DNA of 64,000 bases from CAVOJV01 sp963696325. Its GTDB lineage: Bacteria; Pseudomonadota; Gammaproteobacteria; Competibacterales; Competibacteraceae. The notes under the pieces were generated by a model. The model was not told the DNA's origin. It did not search any database and saw nothing but the letters and a program-made list of their open reading frames with translations. Below, piece after piece: positions 18,813-27,559 of the stretch. Location of the stretch: NCBI GenBank assembly GCA_963696325.1, contig CAVOJV010000058.1, positions 23,024-87,023 of the forward strand. Reading direction: 5' to 3'. The position numbers and the translations under genes are program-made. How positions within the stretch are numbered: position 1 is the stretch's first letter; the number at the start of each line of letters is the position of its first letter.

Positions 18813-19534
18813 GATCTCAGGATGGTGATTGGTTCAGCAGCTAGCTTCCAGGTTCCCTGGGATCCAGGCAGCGGGCAGAAATGCTCCAGCAGTCCGACGA
18901 ATGTCTGACGCGGGATGTCCTCCGCGCCAAGACTAAGCAGATGCGCAGTATGCATTTGACAGTCAATAAGGGCAAATCCCCAGCGTTGTAACTGGGCAGT
19001 CAGGGTCACGAGGGCGGTCTTGGAAGCGTCATCCATGCGGCTAAACATCGATTCGCCATAGAAAATTCTACCTATGGCGACCCCGTATAAGCCGCCCACG
19101 AGTTCATCTTCGTGCCAAGCTTCCACTGAATGGGCGTAACCCAGCTGGTGCAGCCGGCCATAGGCAGCGCGCATTTCCGCGGTTATCCAGGTGCCTGGTT
19201 CATCGCGGCGTGGTTCGCCACAACGGTGCATTACGGTGGCGAAGGCAGTATCGAAAGTCACGCGAAAAAAACCTTTTTTGAGGGTTTTGCGCAAGCTGCG
19301 GGAAATTTTGATGCGGTCGGGGAACAATACCATGCGGGGATCGGGTGACCACCAGAGAATCGGTTGTCCGCTGGAATACCAGGGGAAAATACCCTTGCGG
19401 TAGGCGCGGAGCAACCGTCGCGGCGAAAGGCTGCCACCGATCGCGAGCAATCCATTCGGTTCTGCCAAGGCACCTGCTGGATCTGGAAACGGCTGGCTGT
19501 CATCGTAAGGATCTAGCCAGAACAGACCGTTCAT
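18809..19534 (-). CDS. aat: Leucyl/phenylalanyl-tRNA-protein transferase
   Basis: 241 residues. Adds Leu or Phe to N-terminal Arg/Lys (or Met) so that ClpS recognises the protein. Family motifs: FPDPAGALAEPNGLLAIGG, RLLRAYRKGIFPWYSSGQ, LWWSPDPRMVLFPDRIKIS, GTWITAEMRAAYGRLHQLGY, AHSVEAWHEDELVGGLYGVA, GRIFYGESMFSRMDDASKTA. It overlaps the preceding GNAT-like gene and the following bpt by 4 nt each, making a tight operon whose products feed the ClpS-ClpA system encoded opposite. Confidence 0.96.
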   Translation of the reverse strand: MNGLFWLDPYDDSQPFPDPAGALAEPNGLLAIGGSLSPRRLLRAYRKGIFPWYSSGQPILWWSPDPRMVLFPDRIKISRSLRKTLKKGFFRVTFDTAFATVMHRCGEPRRDEPGTWITAEMRAAYGRLHQLGYAHSVEAWHEDELVGGLYGVAIGRIFYGESMFSRMDDASKTALVTLTAQLQRWGFALIDCQMHTAHLLSLGAEDIPRQTFVGLLEHFCPLPGSQGTWKLAAEPITILRS

Positions 19535-20676
19535 GAGCTTGATCTCGCCTCCCGATAGGGGGAGTGCAGCGTCAATTGCCGGGCGTAATCCTGTACCGCC
19601 GGCGTTTCCCGATGTAGGAAATCAGCGACCGCTTCGCGAAATCCAGGGTGGGCGATCCAGTGGGTGGATTGCGTCAGGGTAGGTAGAAAGCCACGATATA
19701 CCTTGTGCTCACCTTGAGCACCTGGTTCGAAGGAATGCAGACCATGCTGGATGCAATAGGCAATGCCTTGATAATAGCAGGCTTCAAAATGCAGGCTGTC
19801 GTATTCCGCGTTACAACCCCAGTGCCTGCCATACAGGGCTCGAGCACTGCGAAAGCTGATGGCTCCCGCTACCAGATGCCTATCCCGCTGAGCCGATACC
19901 AGTATGATCTGGTCGCCCATGGTGGTGGCGATTTCCTGAAAAAACGGTAAAGTAAGCGTAGGTATGCCGCCAAGGCGCTGGAAGGTAGAACGGTAAAAAC
20001 GGTGGAAGACCTGCCATTGAGCGTCGCTGGCTTTGCTGCCTTGCAGGATTTCCAATTCTACGCCTGCCTCCTGTACCAGCCGGCGTTCCCGCCGGATGTT
20101 TTTGCGTTTTTTTGATGACAGGTTGGCGAGGAAATCATCGAAGTCTCGATAACCAGGGTTATGCCAGTGGAACTGGCAACCCAAGCGGTGCAGAAAACCC
20201 TGTTGCCGGAGAACATCCGTGTCCGCGTCTGTGGTAAATAACCAGTGAATAGAGGAAAATTGCTGACTGCGGGCATCTTCCAGGGCATGCTCGATAATGG
20301 CGCTTGCTGCGTCATGAGTTGCGCTGGGAGAGAGCAACAGGCGTTGTCCGGTGGCTGGTGTGAAAGGAATGGCACTGACCAGCTTAGGGTAATACGGTAG
20401 CCCGTAGCGTCGATAAGCTTCCGCCCAGCCCGAGTCAAAAACGAATTCACCGTAGGAATTATCTTTGAGGTACATCGGCGCCGCGCCCACTAATTGACCC
20501 TTCTCGTCAAAACAGACAATATGCCGCGGCAGCCAGCCGGTACGTTCGCCTACACACTGGTGGCGCTCCAGGGCGATGAGGAATTCATGGCGCAAAAAAG
20601 GATTACCGTCTTGTACCAGGTGGTTCCATGAGTCAGGTGAAATGTCGGCGAGGGATTCAAGGCATCGGGTACGCAT
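19531..20676 (-). CDS. GNAT-superfamily protein (DUF482/peptidogalycan-type)
   Basis: About 381 residues from the ATG at 20676. Pattern of the DUF482 (COG3146) family of large GNAT/FemAB-like acyltransferases: SPDSWNHLVQDGNPFLRHEF near the N-terminus, PMYLKDNSYGEFVFDSGWAE, LLSPSATHDAASAIIEHAL, FDDFLANLSSKKRKNIRRER, and GRHWGCNAEYDSLHFEACYY followed by QGIAYCIQHGLHSFEPGAQG. The substrate is unknown. Homologues often neighbour aat/bpt, and here the gene overlaps aat by 4 nt, suggesting coupled translation. Upstream in-frame starts at 20745 (ATG) and 20781 (TTG) would add up to 35 poorly conserved residues. Confidence 0.8.
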   Translation of the reverse strand: MRTRCLESLADISPDSWNHLVQDGNPFLRHEFLIALERHQCVGERTGWLPRHIVCFDEKGQLVGAAPMYLKDNSYGEFVFDSGWAEAYRRYGLPYYPKLVSAIPFTPATGQRLLLSPSATHDAASAIIEHALEDARSQQFSSIHWLFTTDADTDVLRQQGFLHRLGCQFHWHNPGYRDFDDFLANLSSKKRKNIRRERRLVQEAGVELEILQGSKASDAQWQVFHRFYRSTFQRLGGIPTLTLPFFQEIATTMGDQIILVSAQRDRHLVAGAISFRSARALYGRHWGCNAEYDSLHFEACYYQGIAYCIQHGLHSFEPGAQGEHKVYRGFLPTLTQSTHWIAHPGFREAVADFLHRETPAVQDYARQLTLHSPYREARSSS

Positions 20677-20927
20677 GAAATGGCGTGACCTAAAGTAAAA
20701 ACTACTCTGTTGGAACTTTGGCGATGGCGGTGGTTCACTTGGCATAAATTCACGCCTGCCAAAGCTACCTATAATTTTCAATTATAGGCCAACCAAACCG
20801 TTAATAATCGGCATAATGATCCTAGTAGCCATGCGGCTGGGTGATAAATGGGGAAATAAGGCCGCTATCAGAGTGAGCACGGTGGGTTCGAAACATACTT
20901 TCCCCCGATCCTAAGGGGTCGGTGGCA

Positions 20928-23453
20928 TTGGTTATATTGCTGAATAGGATTAGGACATTGGTTCAGGCACGAAGAAAGAAGACAACACCCCATTTTTCAC
21001 TTAACTTCAATATCCTACCTTATATCAAGCGGGGCTTGCAGGAAGGTGGGTTTCTATTGTTCGTGGGTATGGCCCTGTACCTGGTCGTCGCGCTGGTGAC
21101 TTTTAAAGCCGATGACCCAGGCTGGACTCACACTAGCCTGGTTGCGGAGGTAGGTAACCTAGGCGGCGCGCTGGGCGCTTGGTTTGCGGATATCAGCTTG
21201 TACTTCTTCGGTTATTTGGCCTATCTGTTACCTCTGACAATCGCCCTGTGCGGCTGGCGGTTATTCAAATGTGGCGCGCTGGGCGCGCTGGATGCCGAGG
21301 TTGTGATGTTCCGCATGCTGGGGGTTCTGGTGGCCCTGGCTGGCGGCTGTGGCTTGGCATCCCTACATTTAGGCGGCATTCCGGGCTATCTCACGGCGGA
21401 TGCCGGTGGTATCGTCGGCGGGGTCACCGGCTCAAATTTGATCAGGGCCTTCGGTTCCCTGCCGGGAAATCTGTTTATGTTGAGCCTATTCCTGGCAGGC
21501 ACTACCCTTGCCACCGGTTTTTCCTGGTTGCAACTGCTGGACCTGGTGGGCAAGCTCACCATGGGTTCCTTCACGGGAGTGATCAGGCTAATAACCTGGC
21601 TGCGGGACTGGCTTGCGCCCCCTCTGCCGGCGGCCGCTATGGCTCCATCAGCGCCAGAGCTAAGGGAGCCGATGCTGGCGGCACCTAAGGATCCTGGGCA
21701 GTCTGCCAACTCTCCCAACGCCAACGGGGTGTCTGGCGCGCAGACTACCTTATTTATCAAAAAGGCTGCCGCCCGTGTCGAACCGGTTATGAAGCTGCCT
21801 GCACCGACCGCTCCCTTCATCGATAAACCCGCCGATCACCTCGATGAGCTTGTCCACGAGTCCCCCAGTGCCGTCGCGAAGCAGCCTGAACCGACGCAAT
21901 CTCCCGCTGCCGTGACTAGGCGCTACCCGGCGGCAGGCTCGATTGACTTACCCGCTCCGCTGCCGCCGCTCAGCCTTCTGGATCCGCCGGTTCACAGCAA
22001 CGCTGGCTACTCGCCGGAAATTCTGGAGGAGATGTCCCGCCATCTGGAAATCCTGTTACGGCATTATGGCATCGAGGTGCGGGTCGTGGCCGTGGACCCT
22101 GGGCCCGTCATCACTTGCTTCGAAGTCGAACCAGCGCCGGGCGTCAAAGTAAGTCAGATCAGTAACTTGTCAAAGGATTTGGCGAGAGGGCTCTCGGTGG
22201 TCAGCATGAGAGTGGTAGAAGTTATCCCGGGCAAGTCCGTGGTAGGTCTGGAGATACCCAACCAGTATCGGGAAATTGTCTACCTCAGCGAGGTCCTGAC
22301 GGCGCCGGTCTATGCGCATTCCAGTGCACCCTTGACCCTGGCCTTGGGTAAGGATATCGGCGGTAATCCAGTCGTCGCCAATCTGGCCAAGATGCCGCAC
22401 CTATTGGTGGCGGGCACTACTGGTTCCGGAAAATCGGTGGCAATCAACGCCATGCTGCTGAGCATACTGTACAAGGCCCGTCCTGACGAAGTTCGTTTGA
22501 TCCTGGTCGATCCGAAGATGCTGGAATTGTCCGTCTACGAGGGGATTCCCCATCTGTTGACACCGGTGGTGACGGATATGAAGGAGGCGGCCAATGCCCT
22601 GCGCTGGTGTGTCGGCGAGATGGAGCGACGGTACCGATTGATGGCGGCCTTGAAAGTGCGCAATATCGCCGGTTTCAACCTCAAGGTCAGCGAGGCCGAG
22701 GCGGTCGGCCAGCGTATTCTCGATCCGCTTTACGAGCCCGAGCAAGATTTTACAGCGGACGGCGGACCTGCTGAACTCAAGTCCTTGCCTTTCATTGTAG
22801 TGGTTATCGATGAGTTGGCCGATATGATGATGATCGTCGGCAAGAAAGTAGAAGAACTGATCGCCCGCCTGGCACAGAAAGCCCGCGCCTCGGGTATTCA
22901 CTTGATACTGGCTACCCAACGCCCTTCGGTAGACGTCATTACCGGTTTGATCAAGGCGAACATCCCGACCCGCATTGCCTTTCAGGTATCGTCCAGGGTG
23001 GATTCCCGAACGATCCTGGATCAAATGGGAGCCGATCAATTGCTCGGTCATGGCGACATGCTCTATTTACCTCCGGGCACTGGGTTTCCAAGACGCCTGC
23101 ACGGGGCGTTCGTGGATGACCAAGAGGTGAACCGGGTCGTGGAGTATCTGCGGCAGACCGGTAAGCCTGATTATATTTCCAACGTTCTCGATGGAGCCGT
23201 GGAAGGAAACATCGGCTTGCCGAGCGAGGAGGGCGACGGGGCGGAAGGCGAGGGCGATCCCCTTTATGATCAGGCAGTGCGCGTCGTCACCGAAACGCGG
23301 CGCGCCTCCATCTCTGGGGTGCAACGCCGCCTCAAGATTGGCTACAATCGCGCAGCACGGATGATCGAGGAGATGGAGAGCGCCGGTATCGTCGGTCCTC
23401 TGCAATCCAATGGCAGCCGGGAAGTGCTGGCTCCGCCGCCGCCGGAACCGTAA
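20928..23453 (+). CDS. ftsK: DNA translocase FtsK
   Basis: About 840 residues. Couples cell division to chromosome segregation: a septal membrane anchor plus an ATP-driven DNA pump that activates XerCD at dif. N-terminal part with four or more membrane helices (GGFLLFVGMALYLVVALVTF onward), a proline-rich linker around residues 230-340 that is short for the family, then the motor with Walker A AGTTGSGKSVAINAMLLSIL and Walker B LPFIVVVIDELADMMMI, and the C-terminal gamma winged helix RRASISGVQRRLKIGYNRAA. A TTG at 20928 has AAGGGG 9 nt upstream; a GTG at 20922 is the alternative. Confidence 0.94.
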   Translation: MVILLNRIRTLVQARRKKTTPHFSLNFNILPYIKRGLQEGGFLLFVGMALYLVVALVTFKADDPGWTHTSLVAEVGNLGGALGAWFADISLYFFGYLAYLLPLTIALCGWRLFKCGALGALDAEVVMFRMLGVLVALAGGCGLASLHLGGIPGYLTADAGGIVGGVTGSNLIRAFGSLPGNLFMLSLFLAGTTLATGFSWLQLLDLVGKLTMGSFTGVIRLITWLRDWLAPPLPAAAMAPSAPELREPMLAAPKDPGQSANSPNANGVSGAQTTLFIKKAAARVEPVMKLPAPTAPFIDKPADHLDELVHESPSAVAKQPEPTQSPAAVTRRYPAAGSIDLPAPLPPLSLLDPPVHSNAGYSPEILEEMSRHLEILLRHYGIEVRVVAVDPGPVITCFEVEPAPGVKVSQISNLSKDLARGLSVVSMRVVEVIPGKSVVGLEIPNQYREIVYLSEVLTAPVYAHSSAPLTLALGKDIGGNPVVANLAKMPHLLVAGTTGSGKSVAINAMLLSILYKARPDEVRLILVDPKMLELSVYEGIPHLLTPVVTDMKEAANALRWCVGEMERRYRLMAALKVRNIAGFNLKVSEAEAVGQRILDPLYEPEQDFTADGGPAELKSLPFIVVVIDELADMMMIVGKKVEELIARLAQKARASGIHLILATQRPSVDVITGLIKANIPTRIAFQVSSRVDSRTILDQMGADQLLGHGDMLYLPPGTGFPRRLHGAFVDDQEVNRVVEYLRQTGKPDYISNVLDGAVEGNIGLPSEEGDGAEGEGDPLYDQAVRVVTETRRASISGVQRRLKIGYNRAARMIEEMESAGIVGPLQSNGSREVLAPPPPEP

Positions 23454-23568
23454 TAACAGATGTGAACATCGACTGTGCAGGCAGCCATGTTCTTATCTAT
23501 TCAGGTCCGGTTCATGGCGCCGCCATAGACTGCATCCTATTCAGTCACTTCACCGTAGAGCGTTGTTT

Positions 23569-24198
23569 ATGCGTAAGCTAACCGTGTTTCTGGGCGTGTT
23601 CTGGTATGCCCTGTCCAGTCTGAACGCAGTATCCGCCCAGACTGAATCGGCCGTTCAGCGCTATTTTAAAAACCTGAAGTCTTTGCGGGCGGATTTCGTG
23701 CAGACGGTATCCAATGAAAAGTCCCGCCTCGTGCAATCTTCCAGCGGGGAGATGTGGATGCAAAAGCCAGGGCGGTTCCGCTGGGATTACCGGGAACCCT
23801 ATAAGCAGTTAATCGTGGCGGATGGTGAACGCCTGTGGCTCTATGACGGCGATCTGCAGCAGGTGACGGTCAAGCGCATGGACAAAGCCTTGAGCGCCAC
23901 TCCTCTGGCTCTGCTGAGCGGGGCAGCGCCTATCGAAGAAACATTCACGGTGAGTGCGGCAACTACCCAGGGTGGTTTACAGTGGTATGAGTTATATCCC
24001 AAGGATGCTCAGGCCGAGTTCAAGGTGCTACGGGTCGCCTTCGCCGGGGACGCCCTTAACACCATTGAATTAGAGGATGTTTTCAACCAACGGACCCGCC
24101 TTGCCTTTGGGAAGCTCGAGCGTAATGTGAAGATCGATCCTGCCCTGTTGCGCTTTGCGCCGCCGCCGGGCGTGGATGTCGTCGGCGATGTTCCCTGA
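23569..24198 (+). CDS. lolA: Outer-membrane lipoprotein carrier protein LolA
   Basis: 209 residues including a signal peptide (MRKLTVFLGVFWYALSSLNA, likely cleaved after VSA). Periplasmic chaperone that shuttles lipoproteins from LolCDE to LolB. Matches the family: RYFKNLKSLRADFVQTVSNE, SSSGEMWMQKPGRFRWDYRE, PYKQLIVADGERLWLYDGDL, QVTVKRMDKALSATPLALL. It lies between ftsK and rarA on the same strand, the usual gammaproteobacterial order. Confidence 0.93.
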   Translation: MRKLTVFLGVFWYALSSLNAVSAQTESAVQRYFKNLKSLRADFVQTVSNEKSRLVQSSSGEMWMQKPGRFRWDYREPYKQLIVADGERLWLYDGDLQQVTVKRMDKALSATPLALLSGAAPIEETFTVSAATTQGGLQWYELYPKDAQAEFKVLRVAFAGDALNTIELEDVFNQRTRLAFGKLERNVKIDPALLRFAPPPGVDVVGDVP

Positions 24199-24230
24199 TT
24201 GTCTGACTAAGCAGGTTTCCCAGGCTTGCC

Positions 24231-25556
24231 ATGGCCGAACCTTCCGAGCGCGCCGATAACCGGCCCCTGGCGGATCGCCTGCGCCCATCCCGTTTGGATG
24301 AGTTCGTCGGTCAGGCGCATTTGTTGGCGCCGGGAAAACCCTTGCGCGTGGCCATCGAACGCGGCAACCCCCATTCTATGGTCCTTTGGGGGCCGCCAGG
24401 AACCGGCAAAACCACTCTGGCGAAGCTGATTGCCGAGTACTGCAATGCCCAGTTCCTAAGCCTGTCAGCGGTTCTGGCTGGGGTTAGGGAGATACGTGAG
24501 GCGGTGGAAAAGGCCCAGTCGCTTTGGCGGGAACAGCGGCGCCAAACGGTGCTGTTCGTGGATGAGGTGCATCGCTTTAATAAGGCCCAACAGGATGCCT
24601 TTCTACATTATGTGGAGGATGGCACCCTTGTTTTGGTGGGAACTACCACGGAAAATCCCAGCTTTGCCCTGAACAATGCCCTGTTGTCCAGATTGCGGGT
24701 CTATGTCCTTAAGGCCCTTGGCAGCGACGATATCGAATTGATCGTTGAGCATGCCCTGGCCGATGAGAGGAAGGGGCTGGGTCGGCGAGCCATTCAGGTC
24801 GGCACCGAATTGCGTAAACGGTTGGCTAGGATTGCCGATGGCGATGCCCGTCGTGCCTTGACACTTCTGGAGATTGCCGTCGATCTGGCCGAGTCCCGGG
24901 ATGGCGATATCGACTCAGCCCTTGGTGAGGTCATGACCGGTGGGGTGAGGCGTTTTGATAAAGGCGGGGATATCTTCTACGAGCAAATTTCCGCCCTGCA
25001 TAAGTCTGTGCGGGGCAGCCATCCGGACGCTGCCTTGTACTGGTTCGCTCGAATGCTGGATGGTGGCTGCGATCCCCATTATGTGGCTCGACGGGTACTG
25101 CGTATGGCCTCCGAGGATATTGGCAATGCAGATCCTCGGGCCTTGCGGATCGCGTTGGATGCCTGGGAGTGCTATGAGCGTCTAGGCAGTCCAGAGGGTG
25201 AATTGGCAATTGGCCAGGCCATTGTCTATCTGGCCTGTGCACCTAAGAGTAATGCCGTTTATAAAGCCTGCCAAGCAGCTGCACAGGATGCTCGGGAGGG
25301 TGGCTCCCTGGAGGTGCCCTTGCCGCTTCGCAACGCGCCCACCGAACTCATGAAGCAACTGGGCCACGGCAGGGACTATCGTTACCCTCATGACGAGGCC
25401 AACGCCTACGCAGCCGGCGAAAGCTATTTCCCGGTGGAGCTTGGGGAGCGTCGGTACTATCACCCGGTGCAGCGAGGCTTGGAAATCAAGATTGGCGAAA
25501 AGCTGGACTATCTGCGCAGTCTGGATCAAAAGTCAGGTAGCCATGATGTTGAATAA
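24231..25556 (+). CDS. rarA: Replication-associated recombination protein A (RarA/MgsA)
   Basis: 441 residues. AAA+ ATPase of the clamp-loader clade acting at stalled forks and single-strand gaps. Start PLADRLRPSRLDEFVGQAHL, Walker A LWGPPGTGKTTLAKLIAEY, Walker B LFVDEVHRFNKAQQDAFLHY, sensor 1 LVGTTTENPSFALNNALLSR, sensor 2 ADGDARRALTLLEIA, and the C-terminal tetramerisation region (PDAALYWFARMLDGGCDPHY). It starts 32 nt after lolA. Confidence 0.95.
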   Translation: MAEPSERADNRPLADRLRPSRLDEFVGQAHLLAPGKPLRVAIERGNPHSMVLWGPPGTGKTTLAKLIAEYCNAQFLSLSAVLAGVREIREAVEKAQSLWREQRRQTVLFVDEVHRFNKAQQDAFLHYVEDGTLVLVGTTTENPSFALNNALLSRLRVYVLKALGSDDIELIVEHALADERKGLGRRAIQVGTELRKRLARIADGDARRALTLLEIAVDLAESRDGDIDSALGEVMTGGVRRFDKGGDIFYEQISALHKSVRGSHPDAALYWFARMLDGGCDPHYVARRVLRMASEDIGNADPRALRIALDAWECYERLGSPEGELAIGQAIVYLACAPKSNAVYKACQAAAQDAREGGSLEVPLPLRNAPTELMKQLGHGRDYRYPHDEANAYAAGESYFPVELGERRYYHPVQRGLEIKIGEKLDYLRSLDQKSGSHDVE

Positions 25557-25657
25557 GTATTTTATATCATCATCTTTCAAACCATTAAATCTCCCTGCGG
25601 GTTACACACAGCATCAACACGTCTGTGCCGATAACCCTGGGAGAGTCGCCTGCCCAG

Positions 25658-26056
25658 TTAACGCTTGCTGCGCAAGCGTTCCTGTTGCGCCTCGAATAAA
25701 ACCCCAGCCAACTGGCTTTGGCGCAGTCCTTCATCCTCGGCGCATTTGGAGACCTCATCCCAGGAAGCGCCGCGGTCGATGGCATTGGCTGTCTGGCTGG
25801 TATTGGGAATACTCTTGCGAAATTTACGAATAGCTTCGGATGTCATGAGACTGTGATCAGCCTCAAGGATTTCCTTTAGCTCTTCCTGCTGAACCTCGAA
25901 CAAGATAGCGGCCAGTAGATGCAAACCTTCCTCCTCGGCGCATTCGGAGATTTCCTCCAGAGAAGCGCCACGATCAATAGCCCTGGCTGTATTGCTGCCA
26001 GCAGGCAGTTCATGGCGAAAGGAACGAATGATGTCATCAAGATTATCAATTTCCAT
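25658..26056 (-). CDS. Small acidic protein with two tandem repeats, function unknown
   Basis: 132 residues from the ATG at 26056, chosen because GGAG lies 9 nt upstream and longer readings add a Cys/Phe-rich stretch that looks non-coding. Two homologous units: residues about 4-56 (RSFRHELPAGSNTARAIDRG, ASLEEISECAEEEGLHLLAA, ILFEVQQEEL) and 70-126 (RKFRKSIPNTSQTANAIDRG, ASWDEVSKCAEDEGL, LAGVLFEAQQERL). No signal peptide or membrane segment. I do not recognise the family; the helical A-x-D-R-G-A-S pattern is faintly like Nif11-type leader domains, but I would not assign that. A perfect 9-bp hairpin (AACGCTTGC/GCAAGCGTT, 25660-25680) covers the stop codon. It lies 61 bp downstream of the thiolase gene. 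Confidence 0.7.
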   Translation of the reverse strand: MEIDNLDDIIRSFRHELPAGSNTARAIDRGASLEEISECAEEEGLHLLAAILFEVQQEELKEILEADHSLMTSEAIRKFRKSIPNTSQTANAIDRGASWDEVSKCAEDEGLRQSQLAGVLFEAQQERLRSKR

Positions 26057-26117
26057 CGTATAAGCTCCGTTTTGGCAACAACAGAAGAACAGTGACGGAA
26101 AACCGCGAGAGAATGTA

Positions 26118-27305
26118 TCAAAGACGTTCAAAGGCAGCCGCGATTCCCTGTCCGCCACCGATGCACATGGTCACCAAACCATAGCGCCCGCCAGTACGGT
26201 GCAACTCGTAAAGGGCTTTGACGGTGATGATGGCGCCGGTGGCGCCGATCGGGTGGCCGAGCGAGATGCCACTGCCGTTGGGGTTGGTGCGGTCGGCGGG
26301 TAGGCCAAGTTCCCGCGTAACGGCCAGGGCCTGGGCGGCAAAAGCCTCGTTGACTTCGAAGACATCAAAAGCGCTGATGCTCAGCCCAGTTTTTTCCAAC
26401 AGATTACGCACCGCTGGAACCGGCCCGATGCCCATATATTTGGGTTCCACTCCGGAAAATGCGTAATCTACCAAACGTCCTATCGGTTTAAGGCCATGCT
26501 TTTCAGCTATCTCTCGCTCCATCAAGATGACTGCGGCGGCAGCGTCGTTAACGCCTGATGAATTTCCGGCAGTGACGGTTCCGCTATGTTTGAACGCCGG
26601 CCTAAGCTTGGCCATCTGCGCTATGGTGGCTTCGCGGCGCGCATGTTCATCGGTGTCAAACAGCACGACGCCTTTGCGGCTCTTGAGTTCGATAGGTAGG
26701 ATCTGTTCCTTAAAATGCCCGTTGTCGATGGCATGGATAGCGCGGCGATGGCTTTCCACGGCTAGGGCGTCCTGGTCCTCCCGGCTGATACCCCAATTCT
26801 CCGCCACATTTTCCGCGGTAACACCCATGTGGTAGTCGTGGAAGGGGTCGGTCAGCGCTCCTACCATGGCGTCAACCGTGCGGCCATCGCCCATCCTTTG
26901 GCCGAATCGGAGTCCTGGCAGCCAAAACTGGCTGCGACTCATACATTCGGCGCCACCGGCCACGGCGGAATCGCAATCTCCAAGCTTGATAAGCTGCGCC
27001 GCTGAAATGATTGCCTGCAGACCGCTACCGCACAGGCGATTTAATGTAAAGGCCGGCGTTCGATGAGAAAGGCCACCGTCGACGGCAGCGACCCTGGCCA
27101 AATACATGTCGCGCTGTTCGGTATGAATGATGTTGCCAAAGACGGAATGCCCAATATGCTCGGGCTGAACTCCTGCGCGTCTGACGACTTCCCGCACAAT
27201 CGCGGCGGCAAGATCGCAGGGTGGCATGTCTTTAAGACTACCACCATAAGTCCCAATAGCCGTGCGAGAGGCACTCAGCACAACAATTTCACGTTTATTA
27301 CTCAT
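26118..27305 (-). CDS. phaA: Acetyl-CoA acetyltransferase (beta-ketothiolase)
   Basis: 395 residues. Thiolase II family: condenses two acetyl-CoA to acetoacetyl-CoA or the reverse. All catalytic elements are present: the acylated Cys in TLNRLCGSGLQAIISAAQLI, NEAFAAQALAVTRELGL, the His in SGISLGHPIGATGAIITVKA, and the second Cys in GLVTMCIGGGQGIAAAFERL. It may serve polyhydroxyalkanoate synthesis, but no phaB or phaC is in the window, so a role in fatty-acid or ketone metabolism is equally possible. The 254-bp upstream region is A+T-rich. Confidence 0.88.
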   Translation of the reverse strand: MSNKREIVVLSASRTAIGTYGGSLKDMPPCDLAAAIVREVVRRAGVQPEHIGHSVFGNIIHTEQRDMYLARVAAVDGGLSHRTPAFTLNRLCGSGLQAIISAAQLIKLGDCDSAVAGGAECMSRSQFWLPGLRFGQRMGDGRTVDAMVGALTDPFHDYHMGVTAENVAENWGISREDQDALAVESHRRAIHAIDNGHFKEQILPIELKSRKGVVLFDTDEHARREATIAQMAKLRPAFKHSGTVTAGNSSGVNDAAAAVILMEREIAEKHGLKPIGRLVDYAFSGVEPKYMGIGPVPAVRNLLEKTGLSISAFDVFEVNEAFAAQALAVTRELGLPADRTNPNGSGISLGHPIGATGAIITVKALYELHRTGGRYGLVTMCIGGGQGIAAAFERL

Positions 27306-27407
27306 CGATGTTTTCTCTCAGTGATGGTGCATAGCATATGGCGCATTGAATAGTTATTGTTACCGGCAAAGAGTACGTTAATTATTAAAATTTTTCAGGA
27401 ATTTATG

Positions 27408-27457
27408 TTGACATTATGATAATAAAAGTATTTCTATAAAAAACAAAAAGTTATAAT
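27408..27457 (+). promoter_or_regulatory. Candidate promoter elements upstream of serS
   Basis: A TTGACA box at 27408-27413 and a TATAAT box at 27452-27457 lie in a strongly A+T-rich gap, but they are too far apart (38 bp) to form one promoter. TATAAA at 27435-27440 is 21 bp from TTGACA. At least one sigma70 promoter here is likely; the exact pair is not decided. Confidence 0.3.
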
Positions 27458-27559
27458 TCTCTATTTTGTGTTCATCCTTAACCAAGCTTAGAATTCAGAA
27501 AATATCTAGCTCACCAAGAAGCGCCAGAGGATGGCGCGCTGCCTGGAGATCCCTAAAAA

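Noticed and set aside
18985..19817. GTTGTAAC cores (18985-18992 plus; 19810-19817 minus) as Ter sites for the Tus-like protein
   Set aside because: An 8-mer is expected about twice by chance on both strands of 64 kb, both lie inside coding sequence, and the flanks do not match Ter.
20808..20823. ATCGGCATAAT shared with the motif near 50590 as a second transposon end
   Set aside because: An 11-bp match within 64 kb is expected by chance many times, and nothing else around 20.8 kb suggests a mobile element.
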